A DNA stretch of 33,068 nt, from assembly GCA_031285725.1 (NCBI GenBank), contig JAITVP010000104.1:1-33068 (forward strand), given 5' to 3'. The first letter of the stretch is position 1, and every line of letters starts with the position of its first letter. Of this stretch, positions 27,904 through 33,068 are shown piece by piece. Under the pieces are notes generated by a model that saw only the letters and a program-made list of their open reading frames with translations, was not told where the DNA came from and did no database searches. The DNA comes from Bacteroidales bacterium. Its GTDB lineage: Bacteria; Bacteroidota; Bacteroidia; Bacteroidales; WCHB1-69. Made by a program: the position numbers and the translations under genes.

Positions 27904-30900
27904 TTAGTTATTAGCGATGTGTACTTTGTACGTGTTAATTTTGCCGTTCATAGTAATGCGCACCATGTAAGTACCCGTTGCCACGTTCAGGTCGATAATT
28001 TCAGGATTGTTCAACGCACTTCCTGTATAAATCAATCTGCCGTATATGTCATAGATATCCACGCCTTGTATTACTAAACCCGCTTCATTTACAATGTAAA
28101 CGCGCGTTTGGTTACTGTAAACAGTAATTTGAGATGGATCAAAATCATCGATGCCAACGATGATTGTCGGTTTCGCCGTTTTGAATGTCGCATAAATAGC
28201 ATCAGCACTTTCGGAAACGTTTCCGCAAGCCGCTCTCACTGTCCAATCATAATAGGCGTTGGTATCCAAACCTTGAACTTCCACATAGTTTTCCGTGATG
28301 TTCGGGATAATTGTCGCATTGTCGTCTCCTCTTCGCATGTAAGTCACGATATAAGCATCCGCTCCATCGTGAGACCAGTTGAGTTTTGCGGTAGTGTAAG
28401 TGATTTCAGTCGTATACAAATTGACGGGAGCATGACAAGTGATCGGAACGAAAGTCGCGATGATCGTTCTGTTAGAAGTAACATTGGCAAAAACGAAAGA
28501 AGTAACCGCACCTACGAAGACACCGTCAACCTGAACGTTTTCAACCATATAGCCAGCATGTGCCGTAATGGTATAGGTTTGCGATCCACCGTAGTTAACC
28601 GTAACTGCTCCGGAAGGAGTAATTGTTCCGTTAGAGCCGGCTATGGCTGTGATCGTGAAAGTCTTGATCTTCATCGTAGCGGTGATCGTGGTGTTAGCCG
28701 TGATGTTGCTGATGGTGTGGGATGCCGCACCGGTAGCATCTGGTGTAAATGCAACGTTAGAACCATTCACTTTGATGTTTTCGATATCATATCCCTCGTT
28801 CGGGGTAACTCGGAAAGTAACGGAAGAACCATGGTCAACCACTTGTGTCCCTGGGGCAATCGTTCCGTTTGCCGGTTGAGAAACCGTCACGGTGTAAGTG
28901 TTGATTGCGAAGTTAGCAAAAATATCGTGGTTCGTCGTAACATTGCTGAATGTGTGGCTGTAAGTCGCCGCATTCACTGTGGTTGTCGAACCGTCGATCA
29001 CCACTGTTGAAACGGTGTAACCGGTAGCTGCCGTGATGCTGTATGCTTGGCTTGCTCCGTGAGCCACGGTGGTTGTTCCTGTCGGAGAGATTGCGCCACC
29101 CGTAGCAGCACCGGATGTGATCGTGTATTGATATTGCGTGAAAGTAACTGCGATCGTGTGGTTCGCCGTGATATTAGCGAATGTGTAAGTGTTACCGCCG
29201 AAGCCTGCTACCACCGCGCCATCAACCGTAACAGTAGAGATATAGTATCCCGTATTCGGAGTGATGGTGTAAACTTGCGTCGCACCGTGGTCGTACGTGT
29301 TGATTCCGGAAGGAGTGATCAATCCGCCAATTCCCGCCGTAGCCTCAATGGTGTACGTATGGGTAGCGAAAGTCACTTCAATAGCATGGGTACTCTCAAC
29401 CACGAAAGTTTGCGACCAATAGGTCATATTGTCCGTGGCGGTGTAGTTGGTCACTGTGCCGTCCACATTCACGGAAGTGACATAGTGACCTTGGTCGGCA
29501 TTGATTTCGTAAGTTGCAATCGCACCATAACCGTACGAGGTCGTTCCGTTCGGGGTGATGGAACCGCCATTGCCTGCGGTTGCCGTGATCGGGTAAGTGT
29601 GGAGCGCAAATCTTGCCACGATATTGTAATTTTCAGCGATGTTGCTTAATGAATCGGTGAATAGATCCGGATTGGTGATCGTTTGCTCAACGCCGTTGAC
29701 CATCACGGAAGTGATATAGTATCCCGTGTTTGGAGTCACGGTATAGTTGTATACATAGTCAGGATCGTACTCGATGGTCACACCGTCGGTAATCATTCCA
29801 TTTCCGTATGCTTGTGTAGCCACAGTATAAGTGTTTTTCGTGAAATAGATGTCGAATACGTGATTTGAAGTGATTTCAAACAGGTTATACTGTTCTACAA
29901 ATCCAACATCAATCCCGTTGTAAGACGCACTCACGCTATACCCTCTTTCAGGAACAAACGAAGCATAGAAATCTCCCCAGAAAGGTACGCTGTACGTGTA
30001 AACGACTTCCGCATCAGTTGCATCAGCGGGCATACCACAAACCGTACCGATTCCGCTGTGAGTACGCACAATCACATGAACAGAGTCAACAATAGCGATA
30101 ACTTGAATGATTGAATTTCTACGTACTTGTTCAAAGTCATACCTAAAATTATACTCATCAATAACAGTTAACTGATCCATTGCCGATTCACCGTTAATTA
30201 AGACATCATGGAGATGGAAATGTTCAGCGATGTGAATTTGATAAGATTGACTTCCACCGTAATCCACTTCAACGATACCCTCAGGAGTGATTGTTCCAGC
30301 AACCATATCCAGGTAAGTGTTGATCGAAGACATTATAGTGAATGTATTCTTTGTGAATTCCACATGAACGGTAACTTCGGCTTGATCCGGTGTGAAAGTG
30401 AAGAATTGATAATTGGGGAATATAATATTTTCACCTTCCACCAATTCACCGTTCACATAAATACCGCTTACGTGATATCCGGCTTCAGGAACAATGGTGA
30501 TCATCATCGATTCATTTTGATAAACGGTAACTAAACCTTCTTCCATCACAGAACCATGATCTCCTGAGGTAATGGTTACATCCGACAATGCTTTAATGGA
30601 AAGATTATCAAAAGTAATTCCCGCAGTGCCTGCCAAAGAAGTAGCATGCAAACCAAGGTAATAAGTACCTGCAAGCGGAACGTCAACGATATGAGAAGCG
30701 CTATAATCTGTGGATGCTTTTGAAAAACCGGTATAAGATGCCAAAGGCATAATCATTCCCGCTGGATTTGGAGCCACTCCGCAGTAAACGTCAAATGATT
30801 CGGTAAATACATTCAGTGCATTATAATCATAAGAAATTTCGTACTTGCCAACAGGAATGTCAAGACAAGTTGTTAAAAACCAATCATTTGTATTCGCCGT

Positions 30901-33068
30901 GTCATTTGTTGCAATTTGCAATTTACCGTTTTGAACCGTCCAAGTAATATCATCGTTATTCGCATCGGTGGCAAAATAACCACCTTTTCCTATGGTCACC
31001 GAAGAAAAATCTTGATAATAAGGAATCGCAGCCGGCGCAACCAATGCAAAATTGGAAAGCAATAAAGCATTATTGGGCAAATAGTAATCTCCCTCAACCA
31101 TTACTTCAACAAGAAGATAATTATTTTCTTGAACAAAATTAGCCGGTATTGAAAATGTATGTTTGTATTCTTCGCCCTGTCTTAGCGTATCTGAAAGGAT
31201 TACGGTCTCCGTAACCATTGCGTTGGTAGTGGTATACCTTGCTGTAAATTCGGTAATTGGCGTAGTACTGTTTTGCTTAACAGTGAATGAAACGGGGATG
31301 TTAGTCAAGTCGCATTGGTCTGAAATCGCATCTATTGACACCACTTCCATTTCCATGGTGGAGTATACCGGAGGAAGAGCCACATCGCCTTTAGCGATTA
31401 ATGAAACATTATCAATGGCAATGGGGAGGGAACCTCCACTACCATCATTTCTCCACCTGAAATAAAGCCGTTGCACGGTTCCAGCATATTGCGAAGCATT
31501 TAACTCGGTTTCAAAGTGAACCCAATTTGACTGTCCATTAAACTGTTGTGTTCCTTTTAATGGATTATTAAACCTAATAGCAGCGGATGGTTCGGACATT
31601 GACGTGGAAGACAAAGGATCTACTTGTTGAGGAGTTCCAATATAGACTGATAGCCAGTCATAATTATTTTCTCCCGTGCATTTCCAATCAAAACTAAATA
31701 CATAATTCGAATCGGAAGGCGTAAAATAGAAATCTCTGTAAGCCCATACTTGACACGCACTATTATTAGTATAGGCGTGGGATATTCCCTTATCATTTGA
31801 AATATATAAAGATTTTACCCCATCTTTAAATGTGGCATTACCCGTATACCAATCATTTCTGCTGCCTGTATTTCTAAATGCCCACAAAGAGTTATCAATA
31901 TCATCTTCAAATCCCGTAGCATAAGGCACATTTGTCAAAAATCCCATAGTCGTGAACGTTGCAGCAGCCCAGTCAGATTCATCGTCGGTACAGATTGCTT
32001 TTACCCTGACATTGTATGTTATGCCCGAAACAAGATCGTCAATAGTAACTGCAGGAACGGCAACCGTACCAACAGAAGTATAATTTTGATCATTTTCAAT
32101 CTTATATTCCACGATCCATTCGGGAACCCCATCATTAGCCGCCCAAGAAACAGTGGCTGATGTAGGTTGTGCGGAAACAGACAACGAAGATATTTCGCAA
32201 CTTTCAGCAGCGATATAATTAATGGCCATATTATCCACCAAAAATGTATTCTGAACTGTTCCCTGACCATTCTCCATTTTCAGCGCAATGTAGCGTCCGG
32301 TTCCGGCATAATTGGAAAATGTATTCGTATGATCATACCAGGTGTTGGCCGTAACACATTCCGTAACCGTATCAACCACTACAAAAGAATCCGGATCCTC
32401 AGGATCAGACATGACTCCAACAAGGAAATGGCCTTGGTTCAAAACGCGTTGGAAAGCCTTACATGACATTTGAATAGCTTGGATATCTATATTATCTACC
32501 AATACAGGAAGAATAACCATATTAAATCCTGTCCGCGTATGATGAAAATCCAAATAATTCGGACTTGTCGGCGGTCTGTCAGACGAATTATTCGCTATAT
32601 AAGGAAGTCCATTGGCTGTGGTAGTTTTGTATGTTGACCAACATGGCAGCATTCTATTTTCTCCCGTTTGAGGGGCTTTGTCAAAATTCTCCACAAAAGG
32701 AAGCCTTGAAATTATATTACAACTTGTAGCAGTGGTGACGATTTCCGAATAGATGGATTTTTCAGTTTCCGAACACAAGGATTGCAGTCTGAAACGATAT
32801 GTTGAATTAGCATCCAAACCGGTTACCTCATATTCATTAGAATTTACGATTATACTGGTCCAATTGCTTCCCGTACCTTTCACATATTCCAAATTCCATT
32901 GTGTCGCCGTATTGGCTTCCCAAGTAAGTGTAGCATAAGATTCTCCGGTAAAAGCAACTTCCAAGGTTGGTACTTCAAAACAGGAGCTAATTAAAACATT
33001 GTCCAATGTAAGCGCAGCGTTGGATGTTGGAGTATTGTGAACAAAAGCCAAATATATAATTTCCCCTT
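27904..33068 (-). CDS. large T9SS-type surface protein: FN3 and choice-of-anchor-J modules, InlB B-like repeats, T9SS C-terminal domain (5' end outside window)
   Basis: Reading frame stays open past the ORF start to the window edge (...EIIYLAFVHNTPTSNAALTLDNVLISS). FN3-like blocks, choice-of-anchor-J-like blocks, about nine repeats, C-terminal ITVYSNQTRVYIVNEAGLVIQGVDIYDIYGRLIYTG...VATGTYMVRITMNGKINTYKVHI. Confidence 0.85.
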   Translation of the reverse strand, partial: GEIIYLAFVHNTPTSNAALTLDNVLISSCFEVPTLEVAFTGESYATLTWEANTATQWNLEYVKGTGSNWTSIIVNSNEYEVTGLDANSTYRFRLQSLCSETEKSIYSEIVTTATSCNIISRLPFVENFDKAPQTGENRMLPCWSTYKTTTANGLPYIANNSSDRPPTSPNYLDFHHTRTGFNMVILPVLVDNIDIQAIQMSCKAFQRVLNQGHFLVGVMSDPEDPDSFVVVDTVTECVTANTWYDHTNTFSNYAGTGRYIALKMENGQGTVQNTFLVDNMAINYIAAESCEISSLSVSAQPTSATVSWAANDGVPEWIVEYKIENDQNYTSVGTVAVPAVTIDDLVSGITYNVRVKAICTDDESDWAAATFTTMGFLTNVPYATGFEDDIDNSLWAFRNTGSRNDWYTGNATFKDGVKSLYISNDKGISHAYTNNSACQVWAYRDFYFTPSDSNYVFSFDWKCTGENNYDWLSVYIGTPQQVDPLSSTSMSEPSAAIRFNNPLKGTQQFNGQSNWVHFETELNASQYAGTVQRLYFRWRNDGSGGSLPIAIDNVSLIAKGDVALPPVYSTMEMEVVSIDAISDQCDLTNIPVSFTVKQNSTTPITEFTARYTTTNAMVTETVILSDTLRQGEEYKHTFSIPANFVQENNYLLVEVMVEGDYYLPNNALLLSNFALVAPAAIPYYQDFSSVTIGKGGYFATDANNDDITWTVQNGKLQIATNDTANTNDWFLTTCLDIPVGKYEISYDYNALNVFTESFDVYCGVAPNPAGMIMPLASYTGFSKASTDYSASHIVDVPLAGTYYLGLHATSLAGTAGITFDNLSIKALSDVTITSGDHGSVMEEGLVTVYQNESMMITIVPEAGYHVSGIYVNGELVEGENIIFPNYQFFTFTPDQAEVTVHVEFTKNTFTIMSSINTYLDMVAGTITPEGIVEVDYGGSQSYQIHIAEHFHLHDVLINGESAMDQLTVIDEYNFRYDFEQVRRNSIIQVIAIVDSVHVIVRTHSGIGTVCGMPADATDAEVVYTYSVPFWGDFYASFVPERGYSVSASYNGIDVGFVEQYNLFEITSNHVFDIYFTKNTYTVATQAYGNGMITDGVTIEYDPDYVYNYTVTPNTGYYITSVMVNGVEQTITNPDLFTDSLSNIAENYNIVARFALHTYPITATAGNGGSITPNGTTSYGYGAIATYEINADQGHYVTSVNVDGTVTNYTATDNMTYWSQTFVVESTHAIEVTFATHTYTIEATAGIGGLITPSGINTYDHGATQVYTITPNTGYYISTVTVDGAVVAGFGGNTYTFANITANHTIAVTFTQYQYTITSGAATGGAISPTGTTTVAHGASQAYSITAATGYTVSTVVIDGSTTTVNAATYSHTFSNVTTNHDIFANFAINTYTVTVSQPANGTIAPGTQVVDHGSSVTFRVTPNEGYDIENIKVNGSNVAFTPDATGAASHTISNITANTTITATMKIKTFTITAIAGSNGTITPSGAVTVNYGGSQTYTITAHAGYMVENVQVDGVFVGAVTSFVFANVTSNRTIIATFVPITCHAPVNLYTTEITYTTAKLNWSHDGADAYIVTYMRRGDDNATIIPNITENYVEVQGLDTNAYYDWTVRAACGNVSESADAIYATFKTAKPTIIVGIDDFDPSQITVYSNQTRVYIVNEAGLVIQGVDIYDIYGRLIYTGSALNNPEIIDLNVATGTYMVRITMNGKINTYKVHIANN
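28450..30583 (-). repeat. tandem InlB B-repeat-like domains (about nine, roughly 65-85 aa each)
   Basis: Recurring pattern [Y/F]TI.A..G..G.I.P.G...V.YG.SQ.Y.I....GY.V..V.VDG......T.[SN]F.N[VI]T.N.TI.ATF in the translated minus strand. Confidence 0.8.

Noticed and set aside
28108-29649. Long + strand ORFs of 300 and 200 aa (28108..29010, 29047..29649)
   Set aside because: They lie entirely antisense to the repeat region of the T9SS protein and have low-complexity Arg/Ser/Cys-rich translations without domains. Best explained as composition shadows of the coding strand.
1-33068. CRISPR arrays, rRNA, tRNA genes
   Set aside because: I looked for regularly spaced direct repeats and tRNA-like cloverleaf/anticodon segments in the intergenic regions and saw none I could support.

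Overview
The window looks like a Bacteroidota (Bacteroidales-like) chromosomal segment. Support for this: TAnnTTTG-type -7 promoter boxes sit just upstream of many start codons, there are two T9SS-type secreted proteins, and the nusB-DUF1573-yajC-ybbR-coaE run is in order. Most of it is housekeeping: mtnN, an HHH protein, a YfcC-like transporter, a MATE transporter, a PlsC-like acyltransferase, an S46 peptidase, valS, a YifB/ComM ATPase, efp, an lpxD-like gene, an M48 peptidase, metG, coaE, ybbR-like, yajC, a DUF1573 protein and nusB. The accessory signal is at the edges. On the left, the 5' end of an IS-type transposase abuts what reads as the 3' remnant of a grasp-with-spasm (GwsS-type) RiPP maturase. 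On the right is a large T9SS-type surface protein with about nine InlB-B-like repeats, truncated by the window edge. Other points of interest are a membrane-anchored flavin reductase, an S46 peptidase carrying the DPP11 specificity Arg, an apparently shortened YbbR protein, a palindromic divergent promoter between valS and a DUF4296-like gene, convergent overlapping genes, and an unannotated transposase-like relict downstream of metG. I found no convincing complete novel system; the best lead is the RiPP-maturase remnant, whose partners would lie outside the window.
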